The notes beneath the pieces were generated by a model. It was not told where the DNA came from, ran no database searches, and saw only the letters and a list, made by a program, of their open reading frames with translations. This document shows, one piece after another, positions 1-9,081 of a stretch of DNA of 64,000 nt (its first letter is position 1; the number at the start of each line of letters is the position of its first letter). Position numbers and translations under genes: made by a program. The stretch lies in NCBI GenBank assembly GCA_964435115.1, contig CAYSYM010000015.1:1-64000 (forward strand), read 5' to 3'. Source of the DNA: CAYSYM01 sp964435115 (GTDB taxonomy: Bacteria > Chloroflexota > UBA6077 > CF-72).

Positions 1-58
1 GAGGACCCCCGTGCCCGGGCGGCGACGGTCTCCCAGGCCCGGCCCTGAGCCCGGCTGC

Positions 59-2317
59 TCAAGGACGTGGCCCATCTCCCCCGACGGCCACGCAGTTGAG
101 GATCGATGGGAATTCCATCCGAGCGAGTAGCGGCCGCGTGTCGCCATTCGGCTGAACCGTGACTGAAGGCTGATCGATGTCTTCCACTGCGACCACCTGC
201 CGCCCCTCTGCTAACTGCGTGTCAATAGTCACTACGTCCGCACCGCTGAAGCTCAAGCTGCGGACTACTCCAGAGGGTAGAGTTACGCGCAGGTTCCGCT
301 CAGCTGTGTCCGGCCTGCTTGGCCCCGGCTTCACACCGAATTTGAGCGTCGCTTCGCACCGCTTCCTCGCCCACATCTCGACCTCGACCGGTCCCCCGCC
401 GAGCCATATGAAACTCTGCCCCCCCTCCTCCTCCACCCCATTCCGGCCACTGACTGATAGCACAGCGGCATCCTGGATGGGACGGGTGCCTGCCATCCAG
501 TCCGCCCCGCTCGGCGGCACGCCCACGGCCAAATAGGACAGGGAGAGCCCTGCCGCCCGTGCTACCTCAGTGGCCGAGTTCCCGAGCAGAGCCATGTAAC
601 CGCTGCCAGTCCAATCACTGACGACCGGCAGCGGAGCCAGGAAGTAAGCGTAGAGCAGCTTGGGCCAGACCTCTCCGCTTTCCGGCGCTACGACGCCGAC
701 CGTCGCGTAGCCACGCTGGAGCATCGTTTCACGCAGGGAAAGAAGGGAGGCGACAGGGTACTCTGTTCGTGTCAAGCGTGCCAGGACATCTGCTCGCAGA
801 CCAGCGAGGCGCAGCTGCAAAGGGAGAGACACAACTACTACGGATGCTATCAGCATAACTTGCGCCGTAACAGAGACACGTCTGATTCGCGTGCATAGAG
901 CTGATAATCCACTAACTTCTAGCACAAGGATCATGGGATATAACCACCCAAGCACCTTGTATAGAGACCAAGAATTACCCAAGTTACCCGTCCAAGGATT
1001 CCTGGCAATAAATGCAAAGTAGGCTGCCATCGCGAGTAGAACAACAACCGCTCCAACTGCATGACGGAGCGGGGCTTCTCTGAGCGACGATAACAACCCA
1101 ACGACGCCCAGTGCGACCAAGCCCACTGTCAATAGCCAAACCGCTCGGTTCGAGGGGAACAGCGCGATCTCAGCCGACCCAGGGAACGCACCGACCGCAA
1201 ACGCAGCGAAGTCCAATGCTGGCCATCGGACATCCCAACCGACCACCGCGCCGAGCTGCGTGGGAATGGCACGGGCAGCACGGACCAATTCGTAGTTCGC
1301 TGCCAAGACGAAGATAGGCGCGGCCCCGGCTAGCGCCCTGACGTTGGGGCCAGGCGCGCCACCGAATCTGGCGTGGACCAGCCCCAAGAGGCTACTGAGA
1401 GCGATCACAAGCCCCAGGACAGGCAGGAGTTCGCTATAGACGCTTGCTAGGAACGCCCAAGAAACCCCCACGCAGGCGACGAGCCACTTCGACGACCGCC
1501 ACTCGTCCGGCATCCGCGATACGAGTGCCAGCGCCCAGTAGAACGCCGCCGTCCCGAATGTCTGCGGGAGGAATCCATGCGCGGCGGCCGCCTGGACCGA
1601 GTTCGGAGCCAGTGCCATCACAGCAGGCGCCGCCAGACTGGCCCTGGCGCTCAATCCGAGTGTCCAGCGCCCGAGAAGGTACACCGCGAGCACGTTGCTC
1701 GCCACACCGAGAGCAACTGCGGACGGATAGACTTCCACAGCACGGGCCCCCTGCGGCACGATTGACTGCATGGACGAGAGAAGGAAGATGGCACCCATAC
1801 GGAAGCCAAGCTGTTGGTACAGGACGACTTGACTCAGCAGGGGCTGGAGAGGGTCAAGGGCTGCTGGCACGCCGAATCCATACTTCTGCAGGTACTCACT
1901 AATGGCAACGTACGTAAATGTGTCATTTGCAGCCTGGAACGAGTTACCAACTGCAATCGGTAGAGCAGAAAGTAGGGATGCTACTAGAACAGACCAGGCG
2001 AGGAGGACAGTGGATCTATCGAGTACATCAGGAATTATCCACCGTCTCCCAACCTTGAGCGATATCGCTGCCGCTAGAATCAGTGTGATAACGAGTAATA
2101 GAATAGTGCTCACGCGACTCGGCATTCCGAGGTAGCTCAGAGAGCCCAGAGTGAGGACCAGAATACTCAAGCCTAGCAGCGCGCTAGAGGCGACTCTCTC
2201 AGTGACGCCAGGATCGGACCCCCGGGAGCCGAAGGCGGCGCGCGTCAATACTCCGACGGTGTATGCCCATGCCAAGTACCCCAGGCTGAGTGCTTCGACC
2301 GCAACGAACCACGTCAT
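59..2317 (-). CDS. Multi-spanning GT-C-like membrane protein, last gene of the polysaccharide operon
   Basis: A 752-residue protein with about a dozen hydrophobic segments. An early extracytoplasmic loop carries the sequence AANDTFTYVAISEYLQKYG, the kind of acidic first loop seen in GT-C lipid-linked-sugar glycosyltransferases, and a soluble C-terminal domain follows the last membrane segment (from roughly residue 560). The ATG at 2317 is chosen because it forms an ATGA overlap with the stop of the upstream small membrane gene; the open frame extends further upstream without support. Role inferred from context: modification or assembly of the exported polysaccharide. Codon third positions are visibly less GC-rich than in the rest of the window, consistent with transfer. 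It could instead be an O-antigen ligase/polymerase-like protein; no family is recognised with certainty. Confidence 0.65.
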   Translation of the reverse strand: MTWFVAVEALSLGYLAWAYTVGVLTRAAFGSRGSDPGVTERVASSALLGLSILVLTLGSLSYLGMPSRVSTILLLVITLILAAAISLKVGRRWIIPDVLDRSTVLLAWSVLVASLLSALPIAVGNSFQAANDTFTYVAISEYLQKYGFGVPAALDPLQPLLSQVVLYQQLGFRMGAIFLLSSMQSIVPQGARAVEVYPSAVALGVASNVLAVYLLGRWTLGLSARASLAAPAVMALAPNSVQAAAAHGFLPQTFGTAAFYWALALVSRMPDEWRSSKWLVACVGVSWAFLASVYSELLPVLGLVIALSSLLGLVHARFGGAPGPNVRALAGAAPIFVLAANYELVRAARAIPTQLGAVVGWDVRWPALDFAAFAVGAFPGSAEIALFPSNRAVWLLTVGLVALGVVGLLSSLREAPLRHAVGAVVVLLAMAAYFAFIARNPWTGNLGNSWSLYKVLGWLYPMILVLEVSGLSALCTRIRRVSVTAQVMLIASVVVVSLPLQLRLAGLRADVLARLTRTEYPVASLLSLRETMLQRGYATVGVVAPESGEVWPKLLYAYFLAPLPVVSDWTGSGYMALLGNSATEVARAAGLSLSYLAVGVPPSGADWMAGTRPIQDAAVLSVSGRNGVEEEGGQSFIWLGGGPVEVEMWARKRCEATLKFGVKPGPSRPDTAERNLRVTLPSGVVRSLSFSGADVVTIDTQLAEGRQVVAVEDIDQPSVTVQPNGDTRPLLARMEFPSILNCVAVGGDGPRP

Positions 2318-2727
2318 GCCTGTGGGTGCGTCGTGAGTCGCCAGCGCCGAAGCGGCATCTCGTGAACGCGAGCAGCCCATCGCATTGTGCAGCTGGCGAG
2401 CGGCATGACCAAGCGCGGCAGCGCCAGGTCAGCCACACCCGCGGCCAGCTCCCGCACTGCGAACGTCTCCCGCCGAGCCCAGCCAGAGCTGATGACCAAG
2501 ACAAGAACCCGAAGGGCGAGGTTCAGGAAGGCCCAGATGCTAATCTGGGAGGAGACCCTGACCCGCGCCGGCAGCCCCAAGAGGGCTGCGAAGCCGAGGG
2601 ACCCGACCACGCACTGCGGCCCAACCACCCTCAATTCACCCCGGGCAGGGCAGTACGGAGACCGGACGAGATTTCCCAGCCCACTCCAACTGAAGGTCAG
2701 CACAGCGATTATGAACGCTTGTGGCAA
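2314..2727 (-). CDS. Small membrane protein coupled to the downstream GT-C-like gene
   Basis: A 137-residue open frame starting at a TTG with AGGTGG a few bases upstream. Hydrophobic stretches lie near residues 3-15, 38-52 and 60-80, separated by basic loops. Its TGA overlaps the ATG of the next gene (ATGA at 2317-2314), typical of translational coupling, and this is the main reason to accept it as real. No family is recognised. It may be an accessory subunit of the polysaccharide machinery or the degraded end of a larger membrane protein. GC is lower than the window average, like the gene that follows. Confidence 0.45.
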   Translation of the reverse strand: MPQAFIIAVLTFSWSGLGNLVRSPYCPARGELRVVGPQCVVGSLGFAALLGLPARVRVSSQISIWAFLNLALRVLVLVISSGWARRETFAVRELAAGVADLALPRLVMPLASCTMRWAARVHEMPLRRWRLTTHPQA

Positions 2728-2766
2728 CTGACCACCTGAGGGGCCTCGCGAGTCTGTGAACGATCG

Positions 2767-3954
2767 TTAGCTAAGAAGCCAGTCGCCGTCCGACACCGGC
2801 GTCGGAGTAACGCCGAACATGACGCTGCGATAGACCTCTCGTACCTGCCCTGCCGTCGTTACCCAGGCGAACCGCTTAGCCCGTTCTCGGGAGGCGGACC
2901 GCAGCGTAGCACCGTCTACAACGCCTGCCTGCAGATCACGCATCGCCTCGACGATCTCGTCACGACCCGTAGGATCGACGAGGAGCCCGGCGGATCCGAC
3001 AATTTCTGGCAACGACGTGACACTGGAGCTGACGACCGCTGCTCCGCAGCTCATCGCCTCGACTACTGGCAGGCCAAAGCCCTCAAACAGAGAGAGGTAG
3101 CAGAACGCGAAGCAATTCTCGTACAGCCACTGCAGGCTTGCATCTTCTACATAGCCGAGCGGCAGCACGTCCTGGCCCAACCCAAGCGCTTCAACTGTCC
3201 CCGCGAAGTTGTCGATCAGCCAGCCACCCCTACCCGCGAGTACCAGCGGGAAGACGTGGCCGATCTGCGCCTTGAGCCTGGCGTAGGCCTCCAGCAGCCC
3301 GCCGTAGTTCTTGCGTGGCTCCAGCGTCCCAACGCTCAGCCAGAACTCCCCCGGCGCCAGTCGGCTAAGTCGCTCCGGTCTGGGGCCGCCCGCGGGGCCG
3401 GCGAAGCGGCTGGCCGGGTAGACCACGGTCACGCGGTCAGCAGGGTAGTGCGGGAACGTCTCCAGGAAGTGGCGCCGCGTGTACTCCGAGATAGCAATGA
3501 TGTGGTCGGCATGCAGGCTGGCGGCGAACACGCCGTTGAAGCAGGTGAGGCGATTCTCCTCGGTCGTCCATTCCGGATGCGCCATGAAGCCGAGGTCGTA
3601 GAGGGTGTACACCAGGCGCGCCTTCTTCAGGCCGGAGGGGCAATGGAAGTTGTTGGCGTGGACGATGTCGGGGGAGCCGAGCCTCGTTTCCAGGTCGCCT
3701 GGTGGCGTCCGCCAGAACGCTTCCAGCGCCTCGCGCGTCCGGTGCCCTGGCCCCCTGCGGAACCTCGGGTGGCTGGGAATCTGCCGCGTTGAACGCGGCC
3801 ACTCAGCATCCCACACGCCATCCCCAAACGTCGGGTACAGGATGTACTCGTTCTCGTGGTCTACCTCCGCCAGAGCCTGGATCAGGGAGTCGGCAAAGTA
3901 GCCGCAGCCTGCTTTCATCCGTCCGGTCTGGCTGACGTCGAAGCCGATCCTCAC
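2767..3954 (-). CDS. GT4-family glycosyltransferase
   Basis: A 395-residue GT-B-fold glycosyltransferase, probably cytoplasmic, transferring a sugar from a nucleotide-sugar donor to the growing polysaccharide. The N-terminal half starts IGFDVSQTGRMKAGCGYF, the mid-protein donor-domain motif is LSVGTLEPRKNYGGLLEAY, and the GT4 EX7E region is FEGFGLPVVEAMSCGAAVV followed by a SLPEIVG stretch. The GTG at 3954 is chosen because it overlaps the upstream stop as GTGA and lies just before the conserved first strand; the frame upstream of it has no homology-like character. Donor and acceptor cannot be deduced. Fourth of four glycosyltransferase-type activities in the operon. Confidence 0.88.
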   Translation of the reverse strand: MRIGFDVSQTGRMKAGCGYFADSLIQALAEVDHENEYILYPTFGDGVWDAEWPRSTRQIPSHPRFRRGPGHRTREALEAFWRTPPGDLETRLGSPDIVHANNFHCPSGLKKARLVYTLYDLGFMAHPEWTTEENRLTCFNGVFAASLHADHIIAISEYTRRHFLETFPHYPADRVTVVYPASRFAGPAGGPRPERLSRLAPGEFWLSVGTLEPRKNYGGLLEAYARLKAQIGHVFPLVLAGRGGWLIDNFAGTVEALGLGQDVLPLGYVEDASLQWLYENCFAFCYLSLFEGFGLPVVEAMSCGAAVVSSSVTSLPEIVGSAGLLVDPTGRDEIVEAMRDLQAGVVDGATLRSASRERAKRFAWVTTAGQVREVYRSVMFGVTPTPVSDGDWLLS

Positions 3955-4850
3955 CGTGCGGCAACCTCTCTCAGCGCGAGCCGCGCGTTGCCGCCGACCC
4001 AGTGCGCTGTCTTCCTCAGGACCTCGCGCGACACACTTCGATTCCACCTGAGAGAGGCGTAGATCGACAGGGCCGACACGGCAACGGCAAAACGGAGGCG
4101 TTTGGCGGACCTGACGCCTCGGACCTCCAGCACGGCGTGCGCGTAGTTGAAGATCCAGCGCTCAGGCACGCGGCCCAGCCGAATCCGCAGCATATCGTTG
4201 ATCTCCGCGTGCACGTGGACGCGTGAGCCCAGCGTCTTCGTCTCGCCGTAGAGGCGGGAGCCAGCGAGCACCCGCTCCAGGTACCCGAACGTCGCCCCAC
4301 CTATCGCCAGACGCAGCCAGTACTCGTAGTCCATACAGTAATGCAAGCGTTCGTCGAGCCCGCCGAAGCGGTCGACCACCCGACGACGGAAGAAGACCGC
4401 CGGCTGGCACAGGTAGCACACCGCCTGCAGTCGCTCGAAGTCCCATGGCTGCGTGGCGTACGGCTCGATCACCGTGTCTCGCTCGTCGATATGGTTCGCC
4501 TGGCCGTAGACCACGTCCACGGCCGGGTGAGCGTCGAGGAAACCGCACGCGGCGCGGACCGCTCCAGGGTAGTAGACGTCGTCGGAGTTCAGCCAGCCTA
4601 TCACCTCGCCGGATGTCAGCAGCAGGCCCTTGTTAACGGCATCGGCCTGGCCTCCGTCGCGTTCCGAAACCCAGCGCAGCGCCGATCCGTACTGCCTGAG
4701 GATCTTCACCGTGTAGTCGGCGCTGCCGCCGTCGACCACCACGTACTCGACCTGCCGCCCCCCCGTGTCCTGGGCGAGCACACTCCGCACGGTTCGCTCA
4801 ATGAAGCGGCCCTGATTGAGAGAGGGGGTGATGACGGATACGTCAGGCAT
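3951..4850 (-). CDS. GT2-family glycosyltransferase
   Basis: A 299-residue GT-A-fold enzyme. The N-terminus SVITPSLNQGRFIERTVRSV is typical of family 2; VVVDGGSADYT and WLNSDDVYYPGA supply the donor- and metal-binding acidic residues. It acts on a nucleotide-sugar donor in the cytoplasm as part of the polysaccharide operon. The ATG at 4850 lies inside the end of the upstream fusion gene (8-base overlap), and its TGA overlaps the start of the next gene by four bases, so translation of the three genes is probably coupled. Substrate unknown. Confidence 0.9.
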   Translation of the reverse strand: MPDVSVITPSLNQGRFIERTVRSVLAQDTGGRQVEYVVVDGGSADYTVKILRQYGSALRWVSERDGGQADAVNKGLLLTSGEVIGWLNSDDVYYPGAVRAACGFLDAHPAVDVVYGQANHIDERDTVIEPYATQPWDFERLQAVCYLCQPAVFFRRRVVDRFGGLDERLHYCMDYEYWLRLAIGGATFGYLERVLAGSRLYGETKTLGSRVHVHAEINDMLRIRLGRVPERWIFNYAHAVLEVRGVRSAKRLRFAVAVSALSIYASLRWNRSVSREVLRKTAHWVGGNARLALREVAAR

Positions 4851-7560
4851 CGCGCGACCCGTCCCGGGCCGATGGGAGCAGATCTACCGTGCGCCTCGAG
4901 CCAGTTAGCCGGCATGCTTCACACACCACACCAAGCGCTCTTTCGTCCTCATTTATCCCCAGAGCCTTCGGGACGAAGACAGGATCGACGAGGATCTCGA
5001 AGAAATCGCCCTCTGCCGGTACTTCCCTGCGGATCATCTTCCTCTCACCACGGGCGATCACGTGGAGATCACGGTCCCCCCGCCTGCCCTGCTGCAGTAC
5101 CACGGTGACCGCCTCTGACGACAGCCATCCGGGTGCCGCCAGCACGATCTGGAGCTCGCGCCCCCTTGCGCCGGCCCCGCACGTGACAGACATCCGGCCG
5201 CTCGTCCAGCCGTCCCGGTACACGCCGTGAAGGCCATCGCAGAAGCGGGGTTCGCCCTCCGCCGCCGCGTGGAAGAGATCGAGGTACTGCCTGGCCACCG
5301 CTGTCGCGTCGCCAAAGCGGCGCGCCCGCTCACGTCCTCGCCCAGCCAAGTCGGCCGCCAGACCAGGCTCATGCTCCAGCCTCTCGATCGCCCGGGCGAT
5401 CTCGACAGGCTTCCGCGGATCGAAGAGCAGCGCCGCGTCGCCGGCCACCTCTGGCAGACTGGTCACGTTGCTGCACAGGACTGGCTTCCCGGCTGCCATC
5501 GCCTCGAGCACTGGCATGCCGAAGCCCTCGTAGAGCGACGGGAAGATGAGCGCTCGACAACCCTGGAGGAGCGCAGCGAGCTCGTAGTCCGGCAGGTAGC
5601 CAGGGAATCGCACGCTGTCGCCAAGCCCCATGCGCTCCGCGGCATCCTGCAGCTCCCGCATCCGGTCGTCGGACCCGCCAGTGCAGACGAGCGCGAGCCC
5701 TGACCCGGGATACCAGTGCCGGAACAGCCCCAGCGCGGTGAGGAGTATGCGGTGGTTCTTGTGGGGCCAGAAGTTAGCCGGGTACAGGAGGAACCCGCCT
5801 TCCCGGAGGCCCAGGCGCTCGATCGCCCGCGCCACCTCCTCGGCCGAGGGGTCTGGTAGCTTCTGCAGGCACCCAAGGGGGATCGTCTGGACACGCTCCG
5901 GGCGCACGTCGGCGTTCTCGAGGACCGTCTCGCGGACGTAGTCCGAGATGCAGATGAGTCGACCGGCGAGCCGGCTGGCTTCCGTGAAGTGCTGGTGCCG
6001 AAAGAAGCGCTGCTCCGGCGTGAAGAACTGGGGGTAGTAGCGATACTGGAGGTCGTAGACGACGGACACCACCGGCACGGCAGGATCGAAGAAGAAGGGT
6101 GCCGTGAACGGACAGAAGAGCACGTCGACCTCTAACTGCCGAAGGAGACTCCTGCGCTTCTCCCTGGAGAGCAAGGCCCAGTAGAGCGACTTGAGGCGGA
6201 CCCGTACGGGGACTGGCAGCCTCGCTGCCAGACGCTCGCCGAGCTTCCTGCGGAGGCGGAGGAGCAGCGCCTGCCGCACATCCGACTCATCGGCCTGGCG
6301 CATCACGCACAGGCGGCGCACATTCGGCGCATCCAGCCAGGCAATCTCCTCGTGGCTCTTCTCCGACGTGAGCAGGACGAACTCGATCTCGGGCGCCAGA
6401 GCGCTCATCTCGGGTATCAGCGCGAGCGGTACGAACCGGGCGCCGCCGTTTTCGCCGCCGGGCAGGAGCGGCGTCATGTCCACGGCAACGCGCTTCAGCC
6501 TGCTCGCCGTGGAGCGATCGTCCTCGTTTCGGGGGGAGCCGTTGGCGACGCTCACCGCTCCATACCGGCTGTGTCGAAGCGGAGCCGCCATCCCGGCATG
6601 CAGGTCAGCCAGCCGGCGCCCCCGCCCCTCGATCACCCGAAGCCGCGCCGCGCGGTCCTCTTCGCACTCCTGGTACCGGCGACTCAAGTCACGGAACTGC
6701 CCATTCAGATCCAGCAGCGCCTGGACCAGGCTCCCGCCCGGCATGGCACCCAGCACATCCTCGGTCTCGCTCTCCTCATGCACTCGCAGCGGCGAGCGGC
6801 TGACAGCAAGGAACATATCGTAGTGGGCGAAGATGGCTGGCTCGAAGATGAGGTGCTCCACGCCCAGCTGCTGGAAGAATGCGCGGATCGAACGCTCGCT
6901 GAATAGGTAGATATGTTCGGCGGGCTTGAGCAGCTCCAGGAAGCGATCTCCCTCAACGCTCATCACGTCGTACGTCTTTCCCTCCGGAAAGCGCGGCGTC
7001 TGGACTAGCAGGAGCCCGTCGGGGCGCAGTAGCTTGAGACAGTGCCTAATCGTGGCCGCCGGGTCAGGAAGGTGCTCAAGGACATCCATCAGCGCGATCG
7101 TGTCGAGCGATGCCGGTTCGAAGTCCTGCTCTTCCACGGGGCCACAGTGGATCGGCACACCAAAGCGCCTCGCCGAGAACTGGACAACCCAGGGGCTCAG
7201 CTCCAAGCCGGCTGCTTCATATCCTGCCCAACGCAAGAGCGCCACGAAACCGCCGTGGCCACTCCCGAGCTCGAGCACGTGCGAAGGTGGCAACTTGTAG
7301 CGCAGCAGGGTCCGCAGCCAATGCACGCACCGTTCTGGCAGATCGGCACGTGCCCGCTCGAAGATCGTTGGCTGGCCGAAGTCGGTCTGGAGGTGCGAAG
7401 TCCAGTAGTCCCGACCGTATAGCCCCTGTTCGTCGTTTCCCACCCGCGTAACGTGTGTCTCGACGGCACGTGCCGTGACGAGCGTCTCGCATCGCGCACA
7501 GCGGCGATAGTCAGGTGAGAAGGCGACGAGTTCCGTCTCACCGCACCAGCAGTGGTCCAC
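4843..7560 (-). CDS. Fusion of SAM methyltransferase and GT4 glycosyltransferase
   Basis: A 905-residue multidomain protein. Residues 1-25 carry a CxC...CxxC cluster (Cys4, 6, 21, 24), a likely zinc ribbon. Residues about 45-310 are a class I SAM methyltransferase with motif I VLELGSGHGGFVALL and the acidic IALMDVLEHL. A charged helical linker follows at about 335-380. A GT4 glycosyltransferase spans about 410-780, with YPANFWPHKNHRILLTAL and YEGFGMPVLEAMAAGKPVL. The last ~120 residues are a beta-rich domain I do not recognise. The GTG at 7560 is one base after the stop of the upstream ATPase gene. Inferred role: adds and caps (methylates) a sugar, possibly setting chain length before ABC export, as terminal methylation does in some Wzm/Wzt systems. 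Confidence 0.85.
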   Translation of the reverse strand: MDHCWCGETELVAFSPDYRRCARCETLVTARAVETHVTRVGNDEQGLYGRDYWTSHLQTDFGQPTIFERARADLPERCVHWLRTLLRYKLPPSHVLELGSGHGGFVALLRWAGYEAAGLELSPWVVQFSARRFGVPIHCGPVEEQDFEPASLDTIALMDVLEHLPDPAATIRHCLKLLRPDGLLLVQTPRFPEGKTYDVMSVEGDRFLELLKPAEHIYLFSERSIRAFFQQLGVEHLIFEPAIFAHYDMFLAVSRSPLRVHEESETEDVLGAMPGGSLVQALLDLNGQFRDLSRRYQECEEDRAARLRVIEGRGRRLADLHAGMAAPLRHSRYGAVSVANGSPRNEDDRSTASRLKRVAVDMTPLLPGGENGGARFVPLALIPEMSALAPEIEFVLLTSEKSHEEIAWLDAPNVRRLCVMRQADESDVRQALLLRLRRKLGERLAARLPVPVRVRLKSLYWALLSREKRRSLLRQLEVDVLFCPFTAPFFFDPAVPVVSVVYDLQYRYYPQFFTPEQRFFRHQHFTEASRLAGRLICISDYVRETVLENADVRPERVQTIPLGCLQKLPDPSAEEVARAIERLGLREGGFLLYPANFWPHKNHRILLTALGLFRHWYPGSGLALVCTGGSDDRMRELQDAAERMGLGDSVRFPGYLPDYELAALLQGCRALIFPSLYEGFGMPVLEAMAAGKPVLCSNVTSLPEVAGDAALLFDPRKPVEIARAIERLEHEPGLAADLAGRGRERARRFGDATAVARQYLDLFHAAAEGEPRFCDGLHGVYRDGWTSGRMSVTCGAGARGRELQIVLAAPGWLSSEAVTVVLQQGRRGDRDLHVIARGERKMIRREVPAEGDFFEILVDPVFVPKALGINEDERALGVVCEACRLTGSRRTVDLLPSARDGSRDA

Positions 7561-7561
7561 G

Positions 7562-9028
7562 CTAGAGCACCACCGGTAGCAGCCCTGGGACGTGTGTTGC
7601 CACTCTACAGACTCCGGGAAGATTAGCGACTCCGTGGTGAAGGAGCTGCACAGGCTGGCCGCGCTGGCGAAACCCGACCGAGAGCACGCCAACTCCCAGA
7701 ACCTGGGCCTCGCGCGACAGCTGGCGCGCCAGTTCGGCGTGCGGCAGGCGGTCGCGCTCTTGGTAGGCCGCTGGTGGGAGCTCCGCCAAACCGATGTCGA
7801 ATGTGTACTCCCCCACCGCCAGCTCGAGCGCGATCTCCTGGCAGAATCGCAGACGGGTTCCCCGAGGCACCCGCAACGGTACGCTGGTCCCAAGCTCCAG
7901 TGTCGTCTTGCCGTGGACGATGACCCCTCGATCGCTCCGGAGCTGCACGCCTCCTACGGGTACGTCCAGGTCTCGGAGCGCCTCGAACTCGAAGTAGAAG
8001 CGCGCCACCTCGCCCTGCCCGAAGTGCGCACGTGGGCGATCGTTCCGATCGCAGAGGGCGACTCCCGTGATGCGCGCTCCGCCCACGCCCACCTCGCTCG
8101 CTCGTGAGAGGTCGAGGAATGCGTTCGGCGTGGGCCACGCAAGCCCGCTTGAAGGCGAACCTGCGGATAGCTCCGTGGGAAGAGATACCCCCGAGCCGAC
8201 CTGCCACTTGGCTTGAGAGCTCTCGTCCTGTTCCAGCAGGTAATACCGCTCCACTGCCTCGGTCGCTGGGCCCAGGAAGACGACCTCGCCTTCGTGCAGG
8301 AGCAGCGCACGCTCGCAGAACTGCTCCACCTCGGTCATCGCATGGGAGACCAGAACGATTGCGACGCCCCGCTCGCGGAGGGTTTCCAGGCGGCGGTAGC
8401 ACTTCTGGCGGAAGAAGACATCCCCCACCGCCAGTGCTTCATCGATCACCAGTGCGTCGGCATCGACGCTCGTGCTCACGGCAAAAGCCAGCCGCACGAA
8501 CATACCGCTGGAGTACAGCTTCACCGGCTGGTCGATGAACTCGCCGATGTCGGCAAAGGCAGCGATCTCGTCGAAGCGCTCGTCCACCATCTTACGGGGC
8601 ATGCCCATAATCGAGCCATTGAGGTAGACGTTCTCCCGGCCGGTGAACTCAGGGTTGAATCCACTCCCGAGCTCCAGGATGGCCGCCGCGCGACCCTTCA
8701 CCTCGACCTCGCCGGCGGTTGGCTGGAGCACGCCGGCAATGATCTGCAGCAGCGTGCTCTTGCCACCTCCGTTGCGGCCAATGATGCCAATGGCCTCGCC
8801 GCGTCGCAGCTCGAACGAGACGTTGCTCAGAGCCCAGAACTCGTGGCCGTAGTTCTTCCCAAGCCGCCAGAGCAGCGAGTCTTTGAGCCGATCCTGCGGC
8901 CGCTGGTAAAGCCGGTACATCTTGCTCACGCTCCGGAGGGCGACGACCACCTCGCTAGAACCGGGAGGCTGCCCGCCCGTGGTGTGGGATGCACGAGGGA
9001 ATTGTGGGGGAGCTACCGCCTCAATCAC
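7562..9028 (-). CDS. Polysaccharide ABC exporter, ATP-binding subunit (Wzt-like) with C-terminal sugar-binding domain
   Basis: A 488-residue ATPase of the KpsT/Wzt subfamily. It has Walker A GRNGGGKSTLLQ, signature LYSSGMFVRLAFA, Walker B ALVIDEALAVGD and H-loop VLVSHAM. The ~190 residues after the nucleotide-binding domain resemble the Wzt C-terminal beta-sandwich that recognises the modified chain end (conserved-looking ARITGVALCDRNDRPRAHFG). The GTG at 9028 is preceded by GGAGGG, 12 bases upstream; earlier in-frame codons overlap the permease gene. With the permease just upstream it should form the inner-membrane exporter for the polysaccharide made by the downstream glycosyltransferases. 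Confidence 0.9.
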   Translation of the reverse strand: MIEAVAPPQFPRASHTTGGQPPGSSEVVVALRSVSKMYRLYQRPQDRLKDSLLWRLGKNYGHEFWALSNVSFELRRGEAIGIIGRNGGGKSTLLQIIAGVLQPTAGEVEVKGRAAAILELGSGFNPEFTGRENVYLNGSIMGMPRKMVDERFDEIAAFADIGEFIDQPVKLYSSGMFVRLAFAVSTSVDADALVIDEALAVGDVFFRQKCYRRLETLRERGVAIVLVSHAMTEVEQFCERALLLHEGEVVFLGPATEAVERYYLLEQDESSQAKWQVGSGVSLPTELSAGSPSSGLAWPTPNAFLDLSRASEVGVGGARITGVALCDRNDRPRAHFGQGEVARFYFEFEALRDLDVPVGGVQLRSDRGVIVHGKTTLELGTSVPLRVPRGTRLRFCQEIALELAVGEYTFDIGLAELPPAAYQERDRLPHAELARQLSREAQVLGVGVLSVGFRQRGQPVQLLHHGVANLPGVCRVATHVPGLLPVVL

Positions 9029-9081
9029 GGTGATACGCCACCCTCCAGTACCCACGCAGACCGGACGCAGCGTGCCCGACC

